Shown: one piece after another, positions 6,495 to 14,582 of the stretch
How the letters are laid out: the number at the start of each line of letters is the position of its first letter
How positions within the stretch are numbered: the first letter of the stretch is position 1
From: DAIQNV01 sp036788215
Lineage (GTDB): Bacteria; Planctomycetota; Phycisphaerae; Phycisphaerales; UBA1924
Length of the DNA: 64,000 nucleotides
Assembly: GCA_036788215.1 (NCBI GenBank)
Contig: DAIQNV010000001.1
Location: 1-64,000 of the forward strand
Reading direction: 5' to 3'
Translations under genes and position numbers: made by a program
Notes under the pieces: model-generated
Told to the model about the DNA's origin: nothing
Database searches by the model: none
What the model saw: the letters and a program-made list of their open reading frames with translations, nothing else

Positions 6495-8660
6495 ATGCCC
6501 ACGATCACCCTTCCCGATGGCTCCCAGAAGCAGTTCGACGCACCCGTCACCCCACTTCAGGTGGCCGAGTCCATCGGCGCCCGCCTCGCCCAGGCCGCGG
6601 TCGGGGCGAAGATCGACGGCCGCCTCGCCGACCTCACCGAACCCATCACCGCGGACTGCCAGCTCGCGATCGTGACGCCGACCACACGGGACAAGCAGCA
6701 CGACCCCGACGCCCTCTACCTGCTCCGCCACTCGACCGCCCATGTCATGGCGGAGGCGATACAGCGGATCGTCCCCGGCGCCCAGCTCGTCTATGGACCT
6801 CCCCTCGAGACCGGCTTCTACTACGACATCGCCTTCCCCGCCGACCGCCCGCTGAAGGAGGGCGACTTCGAGGCGATCGAGAAGGAGATGGCGAAGATTG
6901 TCGCGGAGGATCGGCGCTTCACGCGGTACGAAATGTCGCCCGACGAGGGGCTGGCGAAGCTGATATCCGAGGGCAACAAGTACAAGGTCGACAACGCGGA
7001 GCGGGCGCTCGCAGCCACGAAGCCACGAAGCCACGAAGCCACGGAGGTGGGCCGGGCGGGCGAGGGCGCTGGTACGGAAGACACTTCGTCGCTCCGTCGC
7101 TCCGTCGCTCCGTCGCTCTCCTTCTACGCCACCGGCACCCCCGGATCCCACTGGGAAGACCTCTGCCGAGGCCCCCATGTCCCCTCGACAGGCCGCATCG
7201 GCGCCTTCAAGATCATGTCCCTCGCCAGCAGCTATTGGCATGGCGACGAGAACTCCGACCGCCTCACCCGCGTCTACGGCACCGCCTTCTTCACGAAGAA
7301 GGACCTCGACGAGCACCTGACCCGCCTGGAAGAAGCCAAGGCCCGCGACCACCGCGTGCTGGGCAAGCAGCTCGACCTCTTCCACTTCGACGACGACGTC
7401 GGCTCGGGCCTCGTCCTCTGGACGCCCCGGGGCTCGGTCATCCGCAAGGAGCTGCAGAACTGGATCGGCGACGAGCTGCAGAAGCGGGGGTACACCGATG
7501 TCTTCTGCCCGCACATCGGCAAGCTCAAGCTCTACCAGACCTCGGGCCACTTTCCGTATTACGCGGAGAGCCAGTTCGTGCCCGTGCTCGAGCGGGCCTT
7601 CCTCGATCGCCTGTCGAGCGACAGCTGCTCCTGCGCCGAGCTCAGCGCCATGCTGGAGGAGGGCGAGGTCGAGGGCTTCCTCCTGAAGCCCATGAACTGC
7701 CCGCACCACATCAAGATCTACGACTCCCGCCCCCGCTCCTACCGCGACCTGCCCATCCGCCTCAGCGAGTTCGGCACCGTCTACCGCTGGGAGCAGTCGG
7801 GCGAGCTCAGCGGCCTCACCCGCGTCCGCAGCTTCACCGTCGACGATGCCCACCTCTTCTGCACGCCCGACCAGGTCGAGGCGGAGGTCGCGGGCTGCCT
7901 CGACCTCGTCAAGATCGCCCTGGGCACGCTCGGGCTCAACGACTTCCGCGTCCGCGTGGGCCTGCGGGACCCCAAATCCACCAAGTATGTCGGCTCCCCA
8001 GAGGTCTGGGAGAAGGCCGAAGCCGCGGTGCGCAGCGCCGCCAAGGCCCTGGGCAACAAGGTCACCGAGGAGGAGGGCGAGGCCGCCTTCTACGGGCCCA
8101 AGATCGACTTCGTCGTCAAGGATGTCATCGGGCGCGAGTGGCAGCTCGGCACCGTGCAGGTCGATTACAACCTGCCCGAGCGGTTCAACCTCACGTACAC
8201 CGGCGCCGACAACAAGCCCCACCGCCCCGTCATGATCCACCGCGCCCCCTTCGGCTCGATGGAGCGCTTCGTGGGCGTCCTCATCGAGCACTTTAACGGC
8301 GCCTTCCCCCTCTGGCTCAGCCCCGAGCAAGTCCGCGTCCTCCCCGTCTCCGGCAAGTCCGACGAATACGCCAATCGCATCGAGGCGATACTCCGGGAGG
8401 CGGGCGTCCGCGTGACCGCCGACCTCGCCAACGACCGCGTGCAGGGCAAGATCAAGAACGCCGCGGAGTGGAAGGTGCCGTACACCGTCATCGTCGGCCC
8501 GCGGGACGAGGAGGCGGGCGCGGTTTCCCTCCGGGCGTTCGGGCTGAATGAGGCGCTGGGGACGATGCCGCTGGACGAGTTTGTCGCGGGGATCAAGGCC
8601 GAGATCGCGACGAAGGGGCAAGAAACTATTAAGAGTCGATTTGATGTGGCAAACGCGTAG
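6495..8660 (+). CDS. thrS: Threonine--tRNA ligase with an in-frame repeat insertion
   Basis: A 721-residue class II threonyl-tRNA synthetase. TGS domain at about 1-63, editing domain with HSTAHVMAEA (79-88), then catalytic core with the zinc-binding CPHH and HRAPFGSMERF, motif 2 around RVRSFTVDDAH, and the anticodon-binding domain at the end. The ATG at 6495 gives the normal TGS start MPTITLPDGS. Residues 173-208 (7011-7118) are an insertion just before the conserved SFYATG...DLCRGPHVP of the editing domain. It consists of two inverted 8-mer arrays and adds 36 residues. All catalytic regions are intact, so the enzyme should be functional. Confidence 0.96.
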   Translation: MPTITLPDGSQKQFDAPVTPLQVAESIGARLAQAAVGAKIDGRLADLTEPITADCQLAIVTPTTRDKQHDPDALYLLRHSTAHVMAEAIQRIVPGAQLVYGPPLETGFYYDIAFPADRPLKEGDFEAIEKEMAKIVAEDRRFTRYEMSPDEGLAKLISEGNKYKVDNAERALAATKPRSHEATEVGRAGEGAGTEDTSSLRRSVAPSLSFYATGTPGSHWEDLCRGPHVPSTGRIGAFKIMSLASSYWHGDENSDRLTRVYGTAFFTKKDLDEHLTRLEEAKARDHRVLGKQLDLFHFDDDVGSGLVLWTPRGSVIRKELQNWIGDELQKRGYTDVFCPHIGKLKLYQTSGHFPYYAESQFVPVLERAFLDRLSSDSCSCAELSAMLEEGEVEGFLLKPMNCPHHIKIYDSRPRSYRDLPIRLSEFGTVYRWEQSGELSGLTRVRSFTVDDAHLFCTPDQVEAEVAGCLDLVKIALGTLGLNDFRVRVGLRDPKSTKYVGSPEVWEKAEAAVRSAAKALGNKVTEEEGEAAFYGPKIDFVVKDVIGREWQLGTVQVDYNLPERFNLTYTGADNKPHRPVMIHRAPFGSMERFVGVLIEHFNGAFPLWLSPEQVRVLPVSGKSDEYANRIEAILREAGVRVTADLANDRVQGKIKNAAEWKVPYTVIVGPRDEEAGAVSLRAFGLNEALGTMPLDEFVAGIKAEIATKGQETIKSRFDVANA
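7011..7118. repeat. Palindromic 8-mer repeat element inserted in thrS
   Basis: Four tandem 8-mers (AGCCACGA x3, then AGCCACGG) occupy 7013-7044. Four tandem CGTCGCTC units occupy 7087-7118, and their reverse complement is AGCGACGG/A. The two arrays are therefore near-identical inverted repeats of AGCSACGR, separated by 42 nt. The whole element is 108 nt, exactly 36 codons, and stays open in the thrS frame. Confidence 0.85.
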
Positions 8661-8819
8661 CGATCGCTCCGTTCCTAGGAATTCCACACCAATCAGAATG
8701 CACTCGGCAAATTTCGAGCTTCCTCGTTACGAGACATCGCTATGGTTTGCCTTGCGTGACTAGGATATCACCGGGTGCTGGCTTCCAGCGTTTCTGTCTC
8801 TCATGTACGAGGGTTCGCG

Positions 8820-9827
8820 ATGATGCATGCTCGCTGCGGCCACTTCATGGGCGCTTTGGTAACTATCGTCTTCTCAGTTCTCATCGCTGGCTGTCAGGTG
8901 ACCCCCCGCCAGACATCGCAACATGTGCAAGAGGGCATTCAGTCGCAAGATCGTCAAACTAAAGCGATACTTGATGTAGCCAGCGCCGACCCGACGCTCG
9001 ACCAGTCCAAGATCGCGGCAGCCCGAGCCGACTTTGAAGGTCAGGTCGAGGCCGTCAATCGTCGGTTTGGCGAACTCATGTCACGTATCGAGGCACAAGA
9101 ACAGGCTCTGGACAACCTTGCAAACGGGCTCGCCAATCTCGTCGGTGACTTCATTCCCGGCGTCACTTGGGTCGCAAGGACCGTGCGAGCGTTCGCGGCG
9201 CTGCAGAAAGAAGTTGCAGACGAGCAAGGCGATCTGACGCGGAGGATCGACACTGAAATCGACGATCTGCGCATTAAGACGCTCGCGACAGCCGCGGAAC
9301 TTGAGAAGCGAATCGAGGAGCTTGAATTCGAGCGAAAGGTCCAGAAAGAACTCGCGACATCGCGCGGCGGGACGATCGACCAGCGAATCTCGGCCCTTGA
9401 TGCTCATATCCGCAGGATGCCGGTGTCCGATCGCGAGCAACTAGAGAAACAAGTGCTCTCCACACTGCGGGCCGAGGCTCTGAGCGATAAAGGCTTCACC
9501 GATCAGCTTAACGCGCAGATTCGAACCCAAGCTCGCGAGGCCCTGGAGAATGCTGATCTCACCCCCGCGCAACGCGAATCGTTGGAGCGCCTCGCCGCCG
9601 GCGATACCAGTCTGAGCTTGGAGGAAGCCGTCGGGATCCTCGGCGCGGGCGGAATCGGCGTCGTCGGGCTCCTACGCACCTTTGGCAAGAGCCGAAGCCA
9701 GGAAGAGATCGACGAACTCTGGGAGAAGATCGAAGGGCTGAAGACTGAGATGGCGCGTGTGGAAACGGCAACCAACCTGACCACCCGAAAGCCGGTGCGA
9801 CGAACGACCCAACAACCGTCAGCATAG
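8820..9827 (+). CDS. Coiled-coil lipoprotein of unknown function, lower GC
   Basis: A 335-residue protein. A signal peptide ends in the lipobox IAGC (residues about 20-23), so it is a lipoprotein. A helical region with heptad-like coiled coils follows (about 30-240). Near residue 280 is a short glycine-rich hydrophobic segment (GILGAGGIGVVGLL), then another charged helix and a basic tail. ATG 8820 is preferred to the in-frame GTG at 8775 because GAGGG ends 6 nt before it and the signal peptide then has normal length. Composition and codon use are visibly less GC-rich than both neighbours. No family recognised; acquisition by transfer is plausible. Confidence 0.65.
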   Translation: MMHARCGHFMGALVTIVFSVLIAGCQVTPRQTSQHVQEGIQSQDRQTKAILDVASADPTLDQSKIAAARADFEGQVEAVNRRFGELMSRIEAQEQALDNLANGLANLVGDFIPGVTWVARTVRAFAALQKEVADEQGDLTRRIDTEIDDLRIKTLATAAELEKRIEELEFERKVQKELATSRGGTIDQRISALDAHIRRMPVSDREQLEKQVLSTLRAEALSDKGFTDQLNAQIRTQAREALENADLTPAQRESLERLAAGDTSLSLEEAVGILGAGGIGVVGLLRTFGKSRSQEEIDELWEKIEGLKTEMARVETATNLTTRKPVRRTTQQPSA

Positions 9828-9860
9828 GCCCAATTTGTCACTCCAAATGTGAGACTTCGG

Positions 9861-9866
9861 TAATCT
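9861..9866 (+). promoter_or_regulatory. -10-like TAATCT box, 6 nt before the sulfotransferase-like gene
   Basis: TAATCT, six bases, then ATG at 9873; no Shine-Dalgarno sequence. This fits a leaderless start for the two-gene unit 9873-11606. Confidence 0.45.
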
Positions 9867-9872
9867 TGGCGC

Positions 9873-10634
9873 ATGACCACCCGCCTCGCCATGTGGTCCG
9901 GCCCGCGCAACATCTCCACCGCGATGATGCGGTCCTTCTCCGCGCGCCCCGACACGACCGTCACCGACGAGCCCCTCTACGCCCACTACCTCGGGGCCCT
10001 CGCCCCCGAAGCCCGCGCCGAACACCCCGCCGCCGCGGAGGTCATGCAAAGCCAGCCCACCGACTGGCGCGCCGTTGCTTCCCACCTCACCGGCCCGTGC
10101 GAGACGCCGGTCTGGTACCAGAAGCACATGGCCCACCACCTCACGCCCGCGATCGACCGGGCCTGGCTGGGCGAGCTCACCAACTGCTTTCTCATCCGCA
10201 GCCCCGCCCAGATGATCGCGAGCTTCATTAAGGTCATCCCGAACCCCACCCCCGCGGACCTGGGCCTCCCCCAGCAGGTCGCCCTCTTCGACGCACTCCG
10301 CGCAAGCACGGGCACAACCCCGCCCGTCTTCGACAGCGCCGACATCCTGCGCCACCCCGCCCATGGCCTCCGCGCCCTCTGCGAAGCGGTGAACATCCCC
10401 TACACCAGCGCCATGCTCACCTGGCCCAAAGGCCCCCACCCCGCGGATGGCGTCTGGGCCCCCCACTGGTACGCCAGCGTCTACGACTCGACGACCTTCG
10501 CCCCCTACACCCCGCCCACGCAAGACCCCCACGACCTCGTCCCCAAGCACCTCCACCCCGTCCTCGACGAGTGCCAGGCCCTCTACGACCACCTCGCCCA
10601 GCACCGCACGATGACCACCGACCCCCACAACTAG
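9873..10634 (+). CDS. Sulfotransferase-like P-loop protein
   Basis: A 253-residue protein. The N-terminal MWSGPRNISTAMMRSF (7-22) resembles the PAPS-binding loop of sulfotransferases, and RSPAQMIASF (about 109-118) resembles the second (3'-phosphate) binding element. Substrate is unknown. The next gene, 45 nt downstream, is a class IV aminotransferase. From memory, plants have these two domains fused in one branched-chain-aminotransferase-like protein, which suggests they work together. Confidence 0.65.
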   Translation: MTTRLAMWSGPRNISTAMMRSFSARPDTTVTDEPLYAHYLGALAPEARAEHPAAAEVMQSQPTDWRAVASHLTGPCETPVWYQKHMAHHLTPAIDRAWLGELTNCFLIRSPAQMIASFIKVIPNPTPADLGLPQQVALFDALRASTGTTPPVFDSADILRHPAHGLRALCEAVNIPYTSAMLTWPKGPHPADGVWAPHWYASVYDSTTFAPYTPPTQDPHDLVPKHLHPVLDECQALYDHLAQHRTMTTDPHN

Positions 10635-10679
10635 CCCGGAGCGTCAGCGCCGGGCCTCGCCCCAACCCCCGGAACCCCC

Positions 10680-11606
10680 ATGCTCCAAACCTTCAACGAG
10701 AAGAACGCCGACCTCCTCATCAACATCAACGGCAAGCTCCTCCACCGCTCCGAAGCCGGCATCTCCCCCTTCGACTCCGCCGTCCAAGGGGGCGACGCGG
10801 TCTGGGAGGGCCTCCGCGTCTACCAGGGCCGCATCTTCAAGCTCACCGAGCACCTCGATCGACTCCGTGACAGCGCCAAGGCCCTCGCCTTCAGTGAGAT
10901 CCCCTCCCACGACCACATCACCCATGAGATCAGGAAAACCCTCGCCGCGAACCACATGACCGATGGCGTCCACATCCGCCTCACCCTCACCCGGGGCGTC
11001 AAAGTCACCAGCGGCATGGACCCGCGCCTCAACCAGGCCGGCCCCACCCTCATCGTCCTCGCGGAGCACAAGCCCCCCGTCTACGACACCGCCGTCGGGT
11101 CCTCCGGCCTCAGCCTCATCACCAGCTCCATCCGCCGCTTCGCGCCCGACCAGATGGACCCCAAGATCCACCACTGCAACCTCATCCAGTCCATCCTCGC
11201 CAAGATCGAGGCCAACCACGCCCACGCCGACGACGCCATCATGCTCGACCAGCGGGGCTTCCTCGCCGAGACCAACGCCACCCATGTCTTCATCGTGACC
11301 GACCGCCCCGAAGGCCCCCTCGTCGAAACCTCCCGCCTCGTCGCCTGCCCCGAGGGCATCACGAGGGCCACCGTCCTCGACCTCTGCAGGAAACACAACA
11401 TCGCCCACGCGGAACGCGACATCTCCATGCCCGAGGTCTACCGCGCCGACGAGTGCTTCACCACCGGCACCATGGGCGAACTCGCCTGGGTGGGCCGGGT
11501 CGACGGACGCACGATCGGAAGCGGTTCCCGGGGCGAGACGACCGCCCGCCTCACCGCGCTTTTCCGCGAGCGGACCGCCCAAGATGGCACCAAGGTCGTG
11601 AGTTGA
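10680..11606 (+). CDS. Class IV PLP-dependent aminotransferase (branched-chain / D-amino-acid type)
   Basis: A 308-residue fold type IV aminotransferase. It opens with the usual NING/KL and SPFDSAVQGGDAVWEGLRVY region. The PLP lysine is K162 in DPKIHHCNL, the conserved acidic residue is E197 in ETNATHVF, and the phosphate-binding TTGTMGEL is near residue 262. It acts on an amino acid/2-oxo acid pair that cannot be defined from sequence. The K-x-H-H-C-N variant differs from typical IlvE (K-x-x-N-Y), so it may be the IlvE-like branch that pairs with a sulfotransferase domain rather than a biosynthetic IlvE. Confidence 0.85.
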   Translation: MLQTFNEKNADLLININGKLLHRSEAGISPFDSAVQGGDAVWEGLRVYQGRIFKLTEHLDRLRDSAKALAFSEIPSHDHITHEIRKTLAANHMTDGVHIRLTLTRGVKVTSGMDPRLNQAGPTLIVLAEHKPPVYDTAVGSSGLSLITSSIRRFAPDQMDPKIHHCNLIQSILAKIEANHAHADDAIMLDQRGFLAETNATHVFIVTDRPEGPLVETSRLVACPEGITRATVLDLCRKHNIAHAERDISMPEVYRADECFTTGTMGELAWVGRVDGRTIGSGSRGETTARLTALFRERTAQDGTKVVS

Positions 11607-11720
11607 TCGAAGCCCGGTGCCACTATCCGCGAAGCGGGTAGTGCCCCCCTTCTCCTCCCCCGTCGCGTGGTGGGGCGACGGGGGAGGTGGCATCGCGAAG
11701 CGATGACGGAGGGGGCTTTC
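11607..11720. other. Hairpin-rich 3' spacer after the aminotransferase gene
   Basis: Three stem-loops in a row: a 10-bp stem with a GAA loop (11621-11643), a perfect 12-bp stem CTCCCCCGTCGC paired with its complement (11655-11686), and CATCGC-GAA-GCGATG (11691-11705). None has a good T-run, so they may act as 3' stabilisers or weak terminators rather than classic intrinsic terminators. Confidence 0.5.
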
Positions 11721-11875
11721 AAGCGCAGCGACTTCCCCCCTCCAGGCCTCGTCGCACCCACCATCCCCGGACCACACCAGCCTTCTACGCCCCACCGACT
11801 CGCAGCCTTGTGGTCACGACGCGGACCGCCCGCGCCACCAGCACCCGAACCACGATCTCACGATCGTGGCTCTGA
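11721..11875 (+). repeat. Composite palindromic repeat, copy A (partial)
   Basis: It shares modules with copies B and C: a CTCCARGCCTCGTC segment (about 11740-11753), a GGTCACRACGCGGAC segment (about 11813-11826), and the terminal hairpin CCACGATC-TCAC-GATCGTGG (11850-11869) followed by CTCTGA. The left module seen in B and C is weaker here. Confidence 0.6.
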
Positions 11876-11904
11876 CAGCTCCCACGCCCCCGCGACGACG
11901 CCCG

Positions 11905-12114
11905 CTACCCTCGCCCCGTGCCCCCCGCCCACTCCAGATCCCGCTCCAAGCCCCGCTCCNNNNNNNNNNNNNNNNNNNNNNNNNNNNNNNNNNNNNNNNN
12001 NNNNNNNNNNNNNNNNNNNNNNNNNNNNNNNNNNNNNNNNNNNNNNNNNNNNNNNNNNNCTACCCTCGCCCCGTGCCCCCCGCCCACTCCAGATCCCGCT
12101 CCAAGCCCCGCTCC
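11905..12114. other. Scaffold gap (100 N) with 55-bp duplicated contig ends
   Basis: Positions 11905-11959 and 12060-12114 are identical 55-base segments around 100 N (11960-12059). The gap lies at the 5' end of the MFS gene. Collapsing it leaves one promoter box and one start. Confidence 0.9.
12061..12066 (+). promoter_or_regulatory. -10-like TACCCT box, 6 nt before the MFS gene
   Basis: TACCCT, six bases, GTG start at 12073; no Shine-Dalgarno sequence. The same box appears in the duplicated contig end before the gap. Confidence 0.4.
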
Positions 12115-13512
12115 ACGCTCCGGCGCGACATGCGCTCCGGCACCATCGATGGAACCCTCTACTCCGTCATGGTGGGCATGGGCGAGAGCTATCTCGTCGC
12201 CTTCGCCCTCGCGGTCGGGCTGTCCGAGCGGGCCTCGGGCCTGCTCAACCCCGTCCCCCAGCTCGTCGGCGCTGCGCTGGGCCTGCTGCTCCCCGCCTTT
12301 CTCATCCGCGTGGGCTCCATCCGGCGCGTCACCGTCGCCCTCGTCCTGGTGCAGGCGATCGCCCTGCTCGCCCTGGCCGCCATCGCCCTGACCGCCTCCA
12401 CCTCCGAATCGGGCACCGTCCCCGCCCCCTTCCTCTTCACCCTCGCGGCGCTCTACTGGACGGCCGGCCTCGCTGCGGGGCCCGTCTGGAACGTCTGGGC
12501 CACTTCCATCTACCCCCGGGCCATCCGCGCCCGCTATTTCGGCTCCCGCACGCGCCTGCAGCACCTGGGCACCATCACGGGCCTCGTCGTCGCGGGGCTC
12601 ATCCTCGGGCGCGGCGCCACCGACCGCGACGAGTACCTCTGGGCCTACACCATCCTCTTCGGGGTCGCGGGCCTCGCCCGATTGGGCTCCGCCTTCTTCC
12701 TCTCCCGCCAGTCCGAGCCCGAGCCCGTTCCGCCCGACCACCAGCACGTCACCACCAAGGACTTCATCAGGGGCTTCAAGAACGACGAGGGCGGGCGCCT
12801 GCTCATCCTCATGCTCAGCCTCACCTTCGCGGTCGCGGTCTGCGGGCCCTTCTTCGCCCCGTTCATGCTGGGACGCCTCCAGTTCACCTACACCGAGTTC
12901 ATGACCCTCATCGCGATCAACTTCCTCGCCAAGTCCCTCTGCCTGCCCACCATCGGCTCCCTCGCCAAGCGCTTCGGCCCCTACCGCCTGCTCAAGATCG
13001 GCGCCTTTGGCATCGTCCCCCTCGCCGCCCTCTGGCTCGTCAGCCAGAACTTCTGGTGGCTCCTCGCGGTCAACGCCCTCTCCGGAGCCCTCTGGGCCTG
13101 CTACGAGCTCTCCACCTTCCTCCTCCTCTTCGAGTCCATCCCCGCCGGGCGGCGCGTGGGCCTCCTCGCCCGCTTCAACCTCTTCAACGCCGCGGCGCTC
13201 GCTGCGGGCGCCGCCATCGGCGCGACCATCCTCACCCTCCTCGAGCAGACCACCACCGCCTACCTCGCGCTCTTCGCCCTCTCGACCGCCCTCCGCCTGC
13301 TCGCGGCACCGCTCTGCCTCCGCGTCGCCACCAGGCCCATCCGCGTCCAGCCCCTCCCCCTCCGACCGCTCTCGGTCGGCCCCGGCGCCAGCTCGCGCGA
13401 CACCCCGATCATCGCCGCCCTCGACGACGAAGCAGAAGCGGTCGCCCAGCCCGACCACAGGCCCCCTACCGGGCCAGGGCCAGGGCCCGCTTCTGCTCGT
13501 ACGAGTGGCTGA
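12073..13512 (+). CDS. Major facilitator superfamily transporter
   Basis: A 479-residue polytopic membrane protein with about 12 hydrophobic segments in two halves, separated by a charged central loop (around residue 215, FIRGFKNDEGGR). A basic N-terminal stretch precedes TM1. The layout and the RYFGSRTRLQHL loop fit MFS permeases of the type annotated in planctomycetes; the substrate is unknown. GTG 12073 is favoured by the TACCCT box; ATG 12130 is an alternative that removes the basic leader. The 3' end overlaps the convergent LOG-family gene by 47 nt. Confidence 0.75.
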   Translation: MPPAHSRSRSKPRSTLRRDMRSGTIDGTLYSVMVGMGESYLVAFALAVGLSERASGLLNPVPQLVGAALGLLLPAFLIRVGSIRRVTVALVLVQAIALLALAAIALTASTSESGTVPAPFLFTLAALYWTAGLAAGPVWNVWATSIYPRAIRARYFGSRTRLQHLGTITGLVVAGLILGRGATDRDEYLWAYTILFGVAGLARLGSAFFLSRQSEPEPVPPDHQHVTTKDFIRGFKNDEGGRLLILMLSLTFAVAVCGPFFAPFMLGRLQFTYTEFMTLIAINFLAKSLCLPTIGSLAKRFGPYRLLKIGAFGIVPLAALWLVSQNFWWLLAVNALSGALWACYELSTFLLLFESIPAGRRVGLLARFNLFNAAALAAGAAIGATILTLLEQTTTAYLALFALSTALRLLAAPLCLRVATRPIRVQPLPLRPLSVGPGASSRDTPIIAALDDEAEAVAQPDHRPPTGPGPGPASARTSG

Positions 13513-14266
13513 CCAGGTCCCCCGCCTCCTCCGGGTCATCGGTCAGGATGATCAGGTCGGGGTCGCCCGCCCCGATCGTCCCCAGCCCGACGAGCTGCTC
13601 CCGCAGGAACCCCATCATCGGTGCCCAGAACTCGGTCCCCATCAGGATGAGCGGGAAGCTCTCGATCTTTCCGGTCTGGATCAGGACCAGGCACTCGAAC
13701 ACCTCGTCCAGCGTCCCGAACCCGCCGGGCAGCACCACGAACGCGGATGAGTAGCGGACCAGCATCACCTTCCGCACGAAGAAGTACCGGAACTCCACGA
13801 ACCGATCGAGGTAGGCGTTGGGCTCCTGCTCCATGGGCAATTCGATGTTGCACCCCAGGCTCAGTCCCCCCGCCTCCTTCGCGCCCCGGTTCGCCCCCTC
13901 CATCACCCCGGGCCCGCCCCCCGTCATCACGCCGAACCCCCGGCGCGCCAGCGACCCGCCCACCGCCCGCGCCAGCTCGTAGTACCGGTCCCCCTCCGGG
14001 AACCGCGCCGAGCCGAAGACCGTCACGCAGGGGCCCACCCGGCGCAACGCCCGGAACCCCCTCGTGAACTCCCCAGCGATCCGACCAACGCGCAGCAGGT
14101 CGTGCCGATCGAAACCCGCACCCCCGAGCAATCGGTGGTCGTCCCCCTTGGGCGGACGCTTGCCCCACTTCATGAGCCCCCGCAGCCCACCGCGAAGCCC
14201 ACCCGCATCAGGGGGAACCGTCAAAGTTGGGCGATTCTCATTCACACCCGTCCGATCCACGGCCAT
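13466..14266 (-). CDS. LOG-family (TIGR00730) nucleotide 5'-monophosphate phosphoribohydrolase-like protein
   Basis: A 266-residue Rossmann-fold protein. The diagnostic PGGFGTLDE motif (consensus PGGxGTxxE) is present around residue 180, preceded by the TGGGPGVMEGANRGA nucleotide-binding region and VFGSARF near the start. Members cleave nucleoside monophosphates to base and ribose phosphate (the LOG reaction when the base is a cytokinin). An N-terminal extension of about 75 residues precedes the core, as in several bacterial members. The ATG has GGAG 6 nt upstream. Confidence 0.88.
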   Translation of the reverse strand: MAVDRTGVNENRPTLTVPPDAGGLRGGLRGLMKWGKRPPKGDDHRLLGGAGFDRHDLLRVGRIAGEFTRGFRALRRVGPCVTVFGSARFPEGDRYYELARAVGGSLARRGFGVMTGGGPGVMEGANRGAKEAGGLSLGCNIELPMEQEPNAYLDRFVEFRYFFVRKVMLVRYSSAFVVLPGGFGTLDEVFECLVLIQTGKIESFPLILMGTEFWAPMMGFLREQLVGLGTIGAGDPDLIILTDDPEEAGDLVSHSYEQKRALALAR

Positions 14267-14582
14267 ATGCTCTCCGTATAGGGAAACTGCGGTAGTTCAA
14301 ACGCGGGTCGAGTCAGGAATTGGCATACTGCGATCACTGGCTACCAGATCCGGGCAAGAGAAACCGCCGCAAGAAGTTTCCCCGGTCCGGGAAGAACAGG
14401 AATCTTCCCCAGGCGGGGTCACTTTACTCCCTCGGCACGCCCGCACAGGGACCGCCACCCCCTGGCGTCCCGCCCCACCGAAACCTGGGTGGGGCACACA
14501 ACCTGCCCGAACGCCCACGAAACTGTGGGCCCCCGGGCAACGAATGCATCAGCACGGACGCAACCCAAAGACGGGATACACC
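14267..14582 (+). promoter_or_regulatory. Structured leader upstream of the LuxR-type gene
   Basis: A 316-bp gene-free stretch with several stem-loops. GGGAAGA (14389-14395) can pair with upstream TTCCC (14378-14382) or with downstream TCTTCCC (14403-14409), which are mutually exclusive choices. Two similar hairpins follow, each with a loop starting GAAAC: CCCCACC/GGGTGGGG (14473-14494) and GCCCAC/GTGGGC (14513-14530). I could not match it to a known riboswitch. Because the gene is also divergent from the LOG gene, part of the stretch must hold promoters. Confidence 0.4.

Noticed and set aside
4694..8296. A 1200-codon plus-strand open frame
   Set aside because: It runs antisense to the PadR-sensor genes and out of frame over thrS. 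Its product is low-complexity P/R/H-rich, typical of high-GC shadow frames.
9600..9827. Phage holin or spanin assignment for the coiled-coil lipoprotein
   Set aside because: The glycine-rich hydrophobic patch is suggestive, but no other phage genes are nearby and the size does not fit.
14320..14345. Sigma-54 promoter before the LuxR-type gene
   Set aside because: A GG and a GC element are present, but only 6 nt apart instead of the required 10.
14267..14582. c-di-GMP (GEMM) riboswitch
   Set aside because: Some segments look superficially similar, but the conserved core and the tetraloop/receptor pair are not present.
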